From: an uncultured Mycoplasmatota bacterium
GTDB taxonomy: Bacteria; Bacillota_I; Bacilli_A; RF39; UBA660
Direction of reading: 5' to 3'
Assembly (NCBI GenBank): GCA_948434005.1
Contig: CAOJEH010000006.1
Span: forward strand, 1 to 64,000
DNA length: 64,000 bases
A model generated the notes under the pieces. It was not told the origin of the DNA. It made no database searches and saw only the letters and a program-made list of their open reading frames with translations. Shown here piece after piece: positions 34,920 to 43,745 of the stretch. The position numbers and the translations under genes are program-made. How positions within the stretch are numbered: the first letter of the stretch is position 1; each line of letters opens with the position of its first letter.

Positions 34920-35314
34920 TTATTTCAATTTATTTTTTATAATTACTAAAATATCTATTAATATGATTATAACTCCTATTATTATTAAATATATACCATA
35001 TTTTGATATAGTGCCATCTGTATAATGACTTGGATTATTCTTATCACAATATATTTTTATATCATCACTTAATTTTATATTTTATCTTTAGTATTTATTA
35101 CTCCTTTATACTCTTTATTATTTATATTATACATAATATATAGAGTTTTTAAATTACTATTTTTAGATATTTGATATATATCAGCATTTATTATATAAGC
35201 ATTCTTTTTATAGTTTATTTCATTTATTTGATATATAATACCATTTATTATTAAGATTACTGCGACTAAAACAGATATAATTATATGGAAATTACTTTTA
35301 ATATTTTTTATCAT
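34920..35314 (-). pseudogene. DUF3592-like membrane protein with a one-base frameshift
   Basis: The 5' part (from 35314) encodes one membrane segment and an outside domain, stopping at 35075. Adding one A in the tract GATAAAATATA joins it to the next frame, which continues K-L-S-D-D-I-K-I-Y-C-D-K-N-N-P and a second membrane segment (SKYGIYLIIIGVIIILIDI), ending at 34920. The joined ~131 residues have the two-segment layout and the Y-x-D-P-x-N-P-like motif of DUF3592 proteins. The break may be real decay or a sequencing error. Confidence 0.65.
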
Positions 35315-35337
35315 AATATCTCCTTTTAAATAATTAA

Positions 35338-35358
35338 AAAGTGTATAATTTATACACC
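35338..35358 (-). terminator. Terminator after the lipoprotein gene
   Basis: GTGTATAA / TTATACAC hairpin followed on the minus strand by TTTTTAATTATTT, directly after the stop at 35360. Confidence 0.8.
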
Positions 35359-35359
35359 C

Positions 35360-35887
35360 TTAATCCGAACACATTGTTCCATATTTTTTGGCAAAACTTT
35401 TCCAATCATCTATTTTAATTTTGCCATCCGATATTTTAACGTTATTTTCTGTACCTTCTATTTCTATAATCTTATCCATATCTACTTTTCCATAATTAAT
35501 ATAAGTAGTACTGGTAACCCTATTATTGGCCTCTTCTATTGAGTTTTCATAATACTTTATATTTTTATAAGCAGAATAAACTTTTTCATAAGCATTTTTA
35601 TATTCAGTTAGTATAGTTTTATCTTTACTTTTTACAACTTCTTTAGTTTTCAAAACTTTTAAATAACCATCCGAATCATAATAAGCATTTATTTTTATAT
35701 CAACGTCTATTCCATCAGATGTTTCTGTATCTCTTTCACACTTTATTTCTTTTAATCCTTTTGTTTCATATTTACTATCATCAATTTTACTAGTAGTTAT
35801 TTCTTCTTTAGTTTTATTTTCACAGCCTATAATAGAAATACATAATACAATCATTACAAAAATTTTTATTAGACTATTTTTTCTCAT
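35360..35887 (-). CDS. Lipoprotein of unknown function
   Basis: A 175-residue lipoprotein: signal peptide with lipobox I-S-I-I-G-C (Cys near residue 22), then KIDDSKYETKG, a beta-strand region (VDIKINAYYDSDGYLKVLKT) and the C-terminal KIDDWKSFAKKYGTMCSD. The general layout resembles the YehR/DUF1307-type lipoproteins, but I am not certain. Its start overlaps the DUF1003 gene by 14 bp, so the two are translationally coupled. Confidence 0.75.
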   Translation of the reverse strand: MRKNSLIKIFVMIVLCISIIGCENKTKEEITTSKIDDSKYETKGLKEIKCERDTETSDGIDVDIKINAYYDSDGYLKVLKTKEVVKSKDKTILTEYKNAYEKVYSAYKNIKYYENSIEEANNRVTSTTYINYGKVDMDKIIEIEGTENNVKISDGKIKIDDWKSFAKKYGTMCSD

Positions 35888-36392
35888 TGTCAGACACCTC
35901 TTCTAATAATTTTAATATTTTTCTTTGATTTTTTGAAAGTTTTTCTAAGTCATCATGTAATGATTCAAGTATCAATTCACTTTTTAAATCGGTTCTATAA
36001 TCATTTTGGTTTCTAAGACTATCCTTTTGAGCTTGTCTATTTTGACTCATCATTATAATAGGTGCTTGTAATGCTGCGATACAAGATAATACTAAATTAA
36101 GTAAAATAAATGGATACGGGTCTATTTGATCTTTACCACTCAAAACAATTGTATTTAGTATAATCCATCCAAGTAAAAAAAATACAAATAGGAATATAAA
36201 ACCCCAACTACCTGCTATTTCACTTATCTTATCTGCAATTTTATCTCCAAAAGTCATCTTTGATTCTTCTAATTTATCAACATCTATTGATATAGGTTGA
36301 TCTATTAGTAAATCAAGTAATTCTTCTTCATCTTGTTCTAATAAATCTGCATTTAATAACATTTTTACTATTTCTTTTTTAGTTTTTGCCAT
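35874..36392 (-). CDS. DUF1003 family membrane protein
   Basis: A 172-residue DUF1003 protein. The core FGDKIADKISEIAGSWGFIF runs into two membrane segments (GFIFLFVFFLLGWIILNTIV and PFILLNLVLSCIAALQAPII), ending with MMSQNRQAQKDSLRNQNDYR, the family hallmark. The N-terminal ~50 residues are acidic. The function of DUF1003 is unknown. Confidence 0.92.
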   Translation of the reverse strand: MAKTKKEIVKMLLNADLLEQDEEELLDLLIDQPISIDVDKLEESKMTFGDKIADKISEIAGSWGFIFLFVFFLLGWIILNTIVLSGKDQIDPYPFILLNLVLSCIAALQAPIIMMSQNRQAQKDSLRNQNDYRTDLKSELILESLHDDLEKLSKNQRKILKLLEEVSDNEKK

Positions 36393-36394
36393 AA

Positions 36395-37018
36395 TTAACC
36401 TCCTATTATATAATCATTAATTGCCGTATATATACGGTTATTTAATAATGTATTTTTACCATCAAAAAAATCATTTAAATACATCTCCGTAAATTTATAA
36501 TTATTAAGTGATTTATTATCACTATCTTGATTCATAACTATTAAACTTTTATTAATAGTATTTTTATTTAATGAGATAGTGGGTTCTAATAATATTGATT
36601 TACTTACTTTAAAATCCTTTGTTTTAATAGATTTATTTATAATATATTCTTCTATATCACTGCCTTCATTATCTGTCATTATAGTAATATTTTTATCGTC
36701 TACCATCTCATCTAAATTATTATAAATATATCTTACAGAATTATAGCAAGTATCTTTATTATCATCATAGTTTAGAACTACAACTAAATTATTTGTGTTT
36801 AGTGCTAGTTCATCATATAAATTATTTGTATCATAACCACTTGGTATATAAATTATTATATTATCAGTTTTGATATCCTTTTTTGGATAATATACTTCTA
36901 TTGGTAATATCGAATCATCTAATATAATACTGTAATCAGAAATATTTTTTCTAGATATTGTAGGATTTATAATATCATATAAACTTCTATATAGTTTATA
37001 TTTATCACATATTTTCAT
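36395..37018 (-). CDS. Degenerate alpha/beta-hydrolase-like protein
   Basis: A 207-residue protein. The order of elements recalls the HSL/carboxylesterase branch of alpha/beta hydrolases: IIIYIPSGYDTNNLYDELAL, LVVVLNYDDNKDTCYNSVRY, then NITIMTDNEGSDIEEYI where the nucleophile elbow should be. HGGG is replaced by I-P-S-G and G-x-S-x-G by D-N-E-G-S, so a normal active site is missing. It may be an inactive relative with a binding role. It lies directly beside another inactive-looking enzyme (37098). Confidence 0.5.
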   Translation of the reverse strand: MKICDKYKLYRSLYDIINPTISRKNISDYSIILDDSILPIEVYYPKKDIKTDNIIIYIPSGYDTNNLYDELALNTNNLVVVLNYDDNKDTCYNSVRYIYNNLDEMVDDKNITIMTDNEGSDIEEYIINKSIKTKDFKVSKSILLEPTISLNKNTINKSLIVMNQDSDNKSLNNYKFTEMYLNDFFDGKNTLLNNRIYTAINDYIIGG

Positions 37019-37039
37019 GTTACCACCCGCTTTTATTTT

Positions 37040-37079
37040 AACATAAAAAGGAAAGATTAATACTATACTTTCCTTTTAC
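37040..37079 (-). terminator. Terminator after the iPGM-like gene
   Basis: AAAAGGAAAG / CTTTCCTTTT hairpin (37045-37077) with a T-rich tail on the minus strand. Confidence 0.75.
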
Positions 37080-37097
37080 TTTACATATCTATTTACA

Positions 37098-38471
37098 TTA
37101 TTCTTTAAAGAATGCTATTATACCTTTTTTTCTAAATAGAGTTTTAATATTTGGATTATTTGTAATTGAATTAAATATTGTGTTTGATAAATCATGCGTA
37201 TCACCATATTTAATAGTATATTTTGATGCTGGATAATTATTATTGATTATAACTAGAGGTAGTTCTTTTGAATAATCTAATTTTACCTTCTTATCAACAC
37301 CAACTATATATTCTTTATATAAACCATATAATGAAGAAATATAAAAATTATAGCTATTTTGGTCACAGTTTTTATAAATTTCATCTATTTGATTATCTAG
37401 TATCATTAAAAAGTCTTTTATTTTACTTATCTCTTTGAAATTACCTATATCATAATCAAAGATAATATATTGATAATTTTTACTTATAACATCAGTTATA
37501 TTTAAGTCTTTATTATTTATATTTTCATAGTCGATATTAGGAGATTTTTCATCTTTTAATCCACATAAATTATATGTTATAGTAGGAATTCTTTCTTCTG
37601 TAGTTAGGATTAAACATTTTAAGTTGTTTTGTTCTAATGATTTTGAAAAATACTCATTTGGTGGAATTTCGTTATATATATTAACTGCATATGAATATGA
37701 CTTCATTGGAAATAATGTATATAGTTTTACATTATATAATTTCTTTATAAATTCATCACAATCTACATCTTCATAATTAAGGAATAATGAAATGTCATTT
37801 GGTTCTAATTTAAAACCTACATTTATATAGAATGGTTCTAAATCACGTGGGATAGTACCTTCAGTTTTTTCATAATTAAGTTTTCTACTATAATCCGGCC
37901 ACTTTCCTCCTGATTGTTTATTTAATAGATCATAAAATTTATCTGAATTAATTTGTCTTTCCCCTACTAAAGCCCCTATTTGAACATTTTCGGCTAAAGT
38001 TATCTTGTCTTCTAGTTGTTTAATCATTTTTATTATACTATCGTAATCAACTATATCTTTTTGCCTTATAACAATATGAACGAAAATATTGAAATTACCT
38101 CTTGGTCTTAAAACATTAACTATTTTTACAACTTGATTAATTACTTGTTCATTATCTAAAAAGCAAAATAGATGTACCTTAGTATGATTATTTATCGCAT
38201 CATTTGCTATATTAATGATTGTTGGGTTATTTTGAAAATTAGTATCACTTTCTAAAATATGATATGTAGGCAATAAATCATTTCCTAAACTAAAGTTTCT
38301 AAAACCATTTTTATAGTTATAGTTTTTATTTTCTAATTTAGCAAAAATATAATTTCCCATAAGCATGCTTAAGTTTGGCATCATATCATTAAATTTAATA
38401 TCAAATGAATCTTTTGATGCTACACCTAAACCATTAATTAAAAATAGAATTGATTTTGTACTATTATTCAT
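37098..38471 (-). CDS. Catalytically degenerate iPGM-like protein
   Basis: A 457-residue protein whose layout follows cofactor-independent phosphoglycerate mutase (~510 residues). Matches in order: SILFLINGLGVASKD for the LILDGWG start, FRNFSLGND for the GNSEVGH Ser region, VHLFCFLDNEQ and GALVGERQ for the inserted domain, SLFLNYEDVD for FFNFRPDR, LTTEERIPTITYNLCG for ETEKYAHVTYFFNGG, FDYDIGN for DMVGH, ISSLYG for ADHGN. The metal and catalytic residues (Asp of DGWG, Asp-His of ADHGN, His of DMVGH) are replaced. It is unlikely to be an active mutase and may be regulatory or structural. Confidence 0.65.
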   Translation of the reverse strand: MNNSTKSILFLINGLGVASKDSFDIKFNDMMPNLSMLMGNYIFAKLENKNYNYKNGFRNFSLGNDLLPTYHILESDTNFQNNPTIINIANDAINNHTKVHLFCFLDNEQVINQVVKIVNVLRPRGNFNIFVHIVIRQKDIVDYDSIIKMIKQLEDKITLAENVQIGALVGERQINSDKFYDLLNKQSGGKWPDYSRKLNYEKTEGTIPRDLEPFYINVGFKLEPNDISLFLNYEDVDCDEFIKKLYNVKLYTLFPMKSYSYAVNIYNEIPPNEYFSKSLEQNNLKCLILTTEERIPTITYNLCGLKDEKSPNIDYENINNKDLNITDVISKNYQYIIFDYDIGNFKEISKIKDFLMILDNQIDEIYKNCDQNSYNFYISSLYGLYKEYIVGVDKKVKLDYSKELPLVIINNNYPASKYTIKYGDTHDLSNTIFNSITNNPNIKTLFRKKGIIAFFKE

Positions 38472-38602
38472 ATAACCACCTACTTTTATTATTCTATTAA
38501 TATACTAACTCTATTTAATAAGAATTTCAATAAATTAGTCTTAGTGTTTACTTGTTTAGACATTTATATACTAATAGTTTGCTTATTTTAAATATATATA
38601 TT

Positions 38603-38632
38603 CAAATAAAAATGGATTGTAGTAATCCATTA
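38603..38632 (-). terminator. Terminator after the uracil-DNA glycosylase gene
   Basis: AATGGATT / AATCCATT hairpin (38611-38631) with TTTTTATTTG on the minus strand. Confidence 0.7.
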
Positions 38633-38653
38633 ATTAATATTTAAAAACTGGTT

Positions 38654-39352
38654 TTATATGTATTTCCAAATCCTTTGATATTGTTTTAGTTGTTCACTCT
38701 TTTTAATTTGGGCTACTGGATGATATAAAGGAATTATTATAAAATCATCTAAAATAATTTCTGGGTTATTATTAATAGTATCTTTTAAAGTTTTTTCTAT
38801 ATTAAATTTATAAGTTTTAGATAATGATAATAGTGGATAATAACCAAGCGTTAATATTACTTTTGGTTTTATTATATCTATTTGTTTTAACAAATACTTA
38901 CTACAATTATTAGTAGACTTTTTTAAACCAATATTATCACCACGATAATTATTTCCTTTTCTAGCACACATTATAGCATTAGTAATAAATATGTCATCCA
39001 AGTTATATTTATTTTTTGAAGACTCTCTTACAAAGTAGTCTAGTAGTCTTTTAGTAGTACTCTTTTCTTGTTCAATTAAATAATTCCAATTTTCTTTATT
39101 AGGTTTTTTTCTATAATGATCATTTAATCTTTTCATATCATTATATGGTCCCCAATCTTGACCTATTATCATTATTTTGGAATCCAACCTATTATACCAA
39201 TCAGTCCAAACGGATGGAATATTTTTACAAAATTCATCTACCTGATAAATATTTATAAGCGAACAATCTTTTCCGTCTTTCTTTTTTAAACTTATACACT
39301 TAGAACATTTAGACATTTCGTTAATTAATTCATCAAATAATGTATTTTTCAT
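38654..39352 (-). CDS. Uracil-DNA glycosylase superfamily protein (family 4-like)
   Basis: A 232-residue UDG-superfamily protein: motif A IMIIGQDWGPYND, motif B IIPLYHPVAQ. Cysteines occur as C-x2-C near the N-terminus (SKCSKCISLKK) and as C(x~15)C in IMCARKG ... NNCSKYLLKQ, which fits the four-Cys iron-sulfur site of family 4/5 enzymes. It probably removes uracil or another damaged base from DNA. It lies 3 bp after the SnoaL-like gene. Confidence 0.85.
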   Translation of the reverse strand: MKNTLFDELINEMSKCSKCISLKKKDGKDCSLINIYQVDEFCKNIPSVWTDWYNRLDSKIMIIGQDWGPYNDMKRLNDHYRKKPNKENWNYLIEQEKSTTKRLLDYFVRESSKNKYNLDDIFITNAIMCARKGNNYRGDNIGLKKSTNNCSKYLLKQIDIIKPKVILTLGYYPLLSLSKTYKFNIEKTLKDTINNNPEIILDDFIIIPLYHPVAQIKKSEQLKQYQRIWKYI

Positions 39353-39355
39353 ATT

Positions 39356-39700
39356 TTATTTAACCATTTCCCAACTCTTAAAATAAATGCATTCGTTCAA
39401 TTCATTAAACTTAATCTCATAAATACCATCAAAATCCTTATCATTTTGTTTTAGAACCCATTGAACAATTAATGTATTACCATCTATTGCTAGTATATTA
39501 AATTCAATATTTTGTATGTTTTCATTTTTTATATGTTGCCATTCATGATTTATTTCATCGATTGAAGTATATGGTTCCATAAATGGTGTTTCTTGATAGA
39601 AAGTTGTTTTAGTAAATAATGATACTGCACTTTCTATATCTTTATTAAACCAATATTTTTTCAACTTATTTAACCATTCTTCTGCAAATAACTTATCCAT
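39356..39700 (-). CDS. SnoaL/NTF2-like domain protein
   Basis: About 114 residues forming one NTF2-like cone fold: WLNKLKKYWFNKDIESAVSLF, TPFMEPYTSIDEINHEW, then beta strands LIVQWVLK and DGIYEIKFNE and the end YFKSWEMVK. Such domains bind small molecules or act as simple enzymes; no catalytic residue is certain. The ATG at 39700 follows GAGGTGAT by 4 bases; the GTG upstream lies inside that SD. Confidence 0.8.
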   Translation of the reverse strand: MDKLFAEEWLNKLKKYWFNKDIESAVSLFTKTTFYQETPFMEPYTSIDEINHEWQHIKNENIQNIEFNILAIDGNTLIVQWVLKQNDKDFDGIYEIKFNELNECIYFKSWEMVK

Positions 39701-39719
39701 TTTTATCACCTCATCTATA

Positions 39720-41474
39720 CTATTTTAATTTTCCATTATACATATCTTTAAATATACCTGGTGTCTCAATTAATTCATTATATTTTCCTGATTGAATTAT
39801 TTTTCCTTCATTAAATACTAATATTGAATCACAATTTTGTAATGTAGTCAATCTATGCGCTATTGATATTATTGATATGTTATCTTCCTTTTTTAACCTT
39901 TCTATTTGTTTTTGAATATACTTTTCTGAAGTATTATCTAAAGCACTAGTTGCCTCATCTAATATTAATATTCTTGGTTTTCTTAAAAATACTCTAGCAA
40001 TAGCTATACGTTGTCTTTGTCCTCCTGATAAATTACTACCTCCCTCTGATAAAACAGTATCATATCCATTAGGAAGACTCTCTATAAAGTCATCTATATA
40101 AGCTTTTTTAGCTGCTTCTTTAATATCTTTTTCATCTACTTCTTTATTAATTCCATAACAAATATTTTCTTTTATAGTACTTGCGATAAGAAATGGATTT
40201 TGAGGAACTAACGCTATAATATTTGCTATATCCTTACGAGATAGACTTTCCATTTGTTTGCCATCAATTATAATTTTTCCTGAATTATTTTTCTCTAATT
40301 TTGTTAATAATTTTATAAAAGTTGATTTTCCACATCCAGAAGGCCCTGCTATACCAATAAATTCTCCTTTATTAATATCTAAATTTAAATCTGTAATTAT
40401 TTTTTTAGTACTATTTTTATATGAAAAATTAGTATTTTCTATATGTATTAGTGATTTTAAATTGGAACTTTTCTTATTACTTTTAATATTTTTATATGAA
40501 AAATCTTTTTCTAAATCAATTATATTAAAATATTCTCTTGCTAAAATAGTAGATTCTGATAATTCATCAAAAATACGATGTAGTTCACGAAGTGGTGTTG
40601 TTAATTGAACAAAACATAAATATGCAGTTAAGACTGTACCAACACTAATTATACCTTCACCTGCTAGATATGCTGATGTACCAATTACTAAAACTGTAAA
40701 TAAAGCTTCATTTACAAACTTTAGACAATCGTAAAATGCCATTGCTTTATGATGTTTCATTTCCTTAATGCGTAAATATTCAGATTTACCAGTAAATCTA
40801 TCAACTTCTGTTTCTGCATTATTAGTAACACGAATTACTTCTATTCCATTTATTAATTCAACCATAGTTCCATCCATTAGTGATTTTTCTTCCATAAGTT
40901 CTACTCTAATTCCTTTTTGAGTAGATATTTGTCTGAATGTTATTGCTACACCTATTGGAATAACTAAAAGCATTGGTACTGCCAAAAATAATGGTAATTT
41001 CGTAAAAATGACTATGATGGCTGCTACTCCACTAAATACGGCAGGTGCAAAATCCATAAATAAAAGTTTTAAAAGTTTGATAGTACCGTCCAAGCTACGA
41101 TTCAATTTTCCATGAATATTACCTGTCATATTTTCTTTAAAATAGGTTATTGGAGCATGTAAAAGTGCACTTACAGCATTTGATCTAGAATTTTTTTCAC
41201 ATCTAGTACAAGTATCTTCTACAATCACACGACGAATTACTTTTATAATTTCATTAGAGACTGTTACTACTAGTATAAAAATTAAAAAAGGAACAATTTG
41301 GATAAATGATAAACTCTCTTGATTCAATACATCATCTGTTAACTTTCCAATTGATAATGGTAATAATTGGCTTAGAAATGCTGATACAATCATGATAATT
41401 ATGATAATAACAAAATTTATTTTTTGTCGCTTATTTAACATTTGATATATTCTTTTTACTAAACTTTTTTGCAT
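39720..41474 (-). CDS. ABC exporter, fused membrane and ATPase domains
   Basis: A 584-residue type IV ABC exporter: six membrane segments, then Walker A GIAGPSGCGKSTFIKLL, LVPQNPFLIAST, signature NLSGGQRQRIAIARVFL, Walker B ILILDEATSALD and IISIAHRLTTL. It is about the same length as the exporter at 26156 but clearly diverged from it. Its promoter carries a palindromic operator, which suggests substrate-induced control, as for drug or peptide exporters. Confidence 0.92.
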   Translation of the reverse strand: MQKSLVKRIYQMLNKRQKINFVIIIIIMIVSAFLSQLLPLSIGKLTDDVLNQESLSFIQIVPFLIFILVVTVSNEIIKVIRRVIVEDTCTRCEKNSRSNAVSALLHAPITYFKENMTGNIHGKLNRSLDGTIKLLKLLFMDFAPAVFSGVAAIIVIFTKLPLFLAVPMLLVIPIGVAITFRQISTQKGIRVELMEEKSLMDGTMVELINGIEVIRVTNNAETEVDRFTGKSEYLRIKEMKHHKAMAFYDCLKFVNEALFTVLVIGTSAYLAGEGIISVGTVLTAYLCFVQLTTPLRELHRIFDELSESTILAREYFNIIDLEKDFSYKNIKSNKKSSNLKSLIHIENTNFSYKNSTKKIITDLNLDINKGEFIGIAGPSGCGKSTFIKLLTKLEKNNSGKIIIDGKQMESLSRKDIANIIALVPQNPFLIASTIKENICYGINKEVDEKDIKEAAKKAYIDDFIESLPNGYDTVLSEGGSNLSGGQRQRIAIARVFLRKPRILILDEATSALDNTSEKYIQKQIERLKKEDNISIISIAHRLTTLQNCDSILVFNEGKIIQSGKYNELIETPGIFKDMYNGKLK

Positions 41475-41521
41475 AATAAAATCCTACCTCACATACTTAT
41501 TTCCTTGTAAATAAAAATAGA

Positions 41522-41579
41522 TAGTTAACTATAAAATTTAACTAACTATAGTATATTATATATTTATCTCTTATATCAA
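41522..41579 (-). promoter_or_regulatory. Promoter and operator of the ABC exporter gene
   Basis: -35 TTGATA (41574-41579), 18 bp spacer, -10 TATACT (41550-41555) on the minus strand. Just downstream lie the perfect palindrome TAGTTAACTA (41522-41531) and a related half-site TATAGTTA (41543-41550) 20 bases away, overlapping the start of transcription. This is the usual place for a repressor such as MarR or GntR type; no regulator gene is adjacent. Confidence 0.55.
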
Positions 41580-41619
41580 TATTTTATTTTAATAATTAAT
41601 TAAAAAATACTTAGATATA

Positions 41620-42471
41620 TTATTGTTTAATTATAAAGATGCCAATAATAATTAGAGTACTTGCAATTAATTTTTTTAATATACTTTTTCTGTTTTTCAA
41701 AAATATAAATGCAAATAAAACATTTAGAATAACAGTAAGACTACATAAAGGCGCAATCTTAGTTACTTCACCTAACTGATAGGACCTAATTTTTGAAATC
41801 ATCATAAAGGACCAACTAATACCTGTTAATAAAATTAAAGATTTTGAGTTTGTTTTCCACTCACTAATAATTTCTTTTATTTTTATTCTTTCTATAGTAA
41901 AACTTAAAATTGCAGGAACTAATAAAGTAATTGAAACATATAAAGCTAAATTAAAGCAATTTGAATTATTTACATCTAAAAATAGAGCTATTCCCATACA
42001 TAAATTAGCAAGAATTCCTAACCAAAGATAACGATTATTTTTCCATGTTTTCTTTTTATAAAAAATTATAATATTACTTCCAATTAAAAGGATAGAACCT
42101 ATTATTTTTTGAAATGTTAATTCTTCTTTTAGAAAAATAAAACCCATAATTATAACAAATACATTAGATAGTTGTTTTATTATACTATAAGCTGATGCTT
42201 CCATTCCGCTTCTTGAAGTAGTTGCAAGTCTATTTTGAAGAGCATAAAAAATAATTGCTAAACCTAGTAAAATATATACTTTAAAATCTGTTGAAAATTT
42301 CATTTCGAAAAAAGGGATCCATAATAAACTAAAAATACCCGCTATGAGTTCTACTAGTATTGTTAAGGCACCTGCACTCTTCATATTTTGTGATATTATT
42401 TTATAACTTTCATTAAATATAACTGTAACAAATAAGTAAATAAGTAAAAATATATAAGCTCCTTTTAACAT
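41620..42471 (-). CDS. EamA/DMT-superfamily permease
   Basis: A 283-residue membrane protein with ten hydrophobic segments in two EamA-like repeats, for example ALTILVELIAGIFSLLWIPF and VFVIIMGFIFLKEELTFQKI in the first, and a second ending with VLFAFIFLKNRKSILKKLIAS. The F-L-K-E-x-x-T-x-x-x-x-x-G motif closes each repeat. It is probably an exporter or importer of small metabolites, with unknown substrate. Confidence 0.85.
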   Translation of the reverse strand: MLKGAYIFLLIYLFVTVIFNESYKIISQNMKSAGALTILVELIAGIFSLLWIPFFEMKFSTDFKVYILLGLAIIFYALQNRLATTSRSGMEASAYSIIKQLSNVFVIIMGFIFLKEELTFQKIIGSILLIGSNIIIFYKKKTWKNNRYLWLGILANLCMGIALFLDVNNSNCFNLALYVSITLLVPAILSFTIERIKIKEIISEWKTNSKSLILLTGISWSFMMISKIRSYQLGEVTKIAPLCSLTVILNVLFAFIFLKNRKSILKKLIASTLIIIGIFIIKQ

Positions 42472-42579
42472 ATAATAACTCCTTTCGAGAGTATTATATT
42501 CATTACAACATAAAATGACCTTTTTACAATTATGTTTTAAAACTAGTAAATTTTAATTGTATTTAATTTTTTACTAACT

Positions 42580-42604
42580 AAAAAAGAGATTCTTAAATCT
42601 CTAA
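42580..42604 (-). terminator. Terminator after the S51 peptidase gene
   Basis: AGAGATT / AATCTCT hairpin with TTTTTTAG on the minus strand, just beyond the stop at 42614. Confidence 0.75.
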
Positions 42605-42613
42605 TAATTAAAT

Positions 42614-43363
42614 TTATTGTTTATGAACTAACGATTTTTCTAACTTTTTAAAATCAGTTGTATCATAAGTTTTATTTTCATAATATTTATTATCCTGAAA
42701 ATATGATATTATTCCACATGATTTTTCCTTATTTGAATAAAATGGAGAATTATAATCTTCATTACTTGTAATTATTCTATATTTATCATCTACTATTTCA
42801 ATAGCAGCTCCATTTGTTAATAGAATTCCAAGTCTATTATTTTCTAAAATTGCTTGTTTTGCAAATTCATAGGCACCTTTTTCTTGCCCATGTACTGTTA
42901 AGTGTGCATCTATAAAATTTAATCCTTCAGCAGTATTTAATATTCCTTCATTATTTGTAGAAAATGACTGAAACCAACATAATGCACCTGCTGATGTGCC
43001 ACATAATAATTTTTCTTTTTGCCATTCTTCTTTAAGCATCTCATCGAAACCATATTTTTTCCATGTCTGAATCATATCTACTGTATTTCCTTCACTAACA
43101 TATATAATATCAGATGAAGAAAGCATTTCTCTTGTCTTTTTCAAATCAGCCAATGTATCACTCTTTAACAATTCTATTTTGCACCCCGAATCCATGTACA
43201 AAAAACGATTATACATTCTATCATAATTAGGCTGTTGTTTATTTAATGGAACTGCATGTGGAACTAGTAAAACATGTGGATTTTTTATTCCTGATAATTG
43301 AAACATTTCACTATAAATTTCTAATTCTCTTCCTCCACCTATTGCAAATATCTTCCTAGACAT
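42614..43363 (-). CDS. Peptidase family S51 (dipeptidase E / cyanophycinase-like)
   Basis: A 249-residue S51 serine peptidase. The N-terminus MSRKIFAIGGGRE and the nucleophile elbow LLCGTSAGALCWF (Ser near residue 137) are typical, with the catalytic His in FIDAHLTVHGQEKGAYEF. It belongs to the alpha-aspartyl dipeptidase (PepE) type that hydrolyses small peptides. It is monocistronic with its own terminator. Confidence 0.88.
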   Translation of the reverse strand: MSRKIFAIGGGRELEIYSEMFQLSGIKNPHVLLVPHAVPLNKQQPNYDRMYNRFLYMDSGCKIELLKSDTLADLKKTREMLSSSDIIYVSEGNTVDMIQTWKKYGFDEMLKEEWQKEKLLCGTSAGALCWFQSFSTNNEGILNTAEGLNFIDAHLTVHGQEKGAYEFAKQAILENNRLGILLTNGAAIEIVDDKYRIITSNEDYNSPFYSNKEKSCGIISYFQDNKYYENKTYDTTDFKKLEKSLVHKQ

Positions 43364-43472
43364 ATTGAACCTCTTTTCTTAGAATTATTATGAATTCCTA
43401 TTGGTATTTATTCTACTATATTCTAAATTACATTGCAAATTAAATATTATATAATTTTACTTCTAAAAATCA

Positions 43473-43501
43473 TTGTGCTAAAAACAAATGTTTGATATAA
43501 T
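43473..43501 (+). promoter_or_regulatory. Promoter of the small hydrophobic-peptide mRNA
   Basis: -35 TTGTGC (43473-43478), 17 bp spacer, -10 TATAAT (43496-43501). The RNA would start at about 43508, exactly where the 5' pairing element GGAACATTTAATA begins. Confidence 0.8.
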
Positions 43502-43507
43502 ATTTTT

Positions 43508-43745
43508 GGAACATTTAATAGTTGGGTGATTGCCAAACTTCATAAAAGAAGGGAGGCGATATAATGAACAAGAAGAATTTTTTAATTCTATCTTTAGTAA
43601 TTCTTATCTTCCTATTAATATTATTACTATTTATAGTTTTAATATAAAGAAAATCACCTAACTCAGCATTGAATTAGGTGAACCATATTCTATGGCAACA
43701 CTCAACACGCTAATATTGAATGTTCCATTTTTATTTTATGCAAGT
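43508..43745 (+). ncRNA. Toxin mRNA with 5'-3' long-range pairing
   Basis: The predicted transcript starts GGAACATTTAATA (43508-43520) and GTTGGGTGATTGCC (43521-43534). Its 3' region holds GGCAACACTCAAC (43694-43706) and TATTGAATGTTCC (43714-43726), which pair with those two blocks: 13 of 13 and 13 of 14 bases, allowing G-U. Alternatively ATTGCC (43529-43534) pairs with GGCGAT (43555-43560) and would cover the Shine-Dalgarno region. The 3' block can also form a local hairpin followed by ATTTTTATTTT, a likely terminator. Fold-back of this kind is typical of type I toxin mRNAs. Confidence 0.7.
43564..43647 (+). CDS. 27-residue hydrophobic peptide, candidate type I toxin
   Basis: ATG at 43564 follows GGGAGG by 9 bases. 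The peptide is 27 residues: M-N-K-K-N-F followed by an unbroken run of Leu, Ile, Val and Phe with a single Ser, ending at TAA 43647. It would span the membrane once, as do Fst, TxpA and BsrG-type toxins, though it lacks the charged C-terminal tail of those. The surrounding RNA signals (own promoter, masked SD, antisense transcript) make a toxin-antitoxin role likely. The sequence is not one I recognise. Confidence 0.7.
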   Translation: MNKKNFLILSLVILIFLLILLLFIVLI

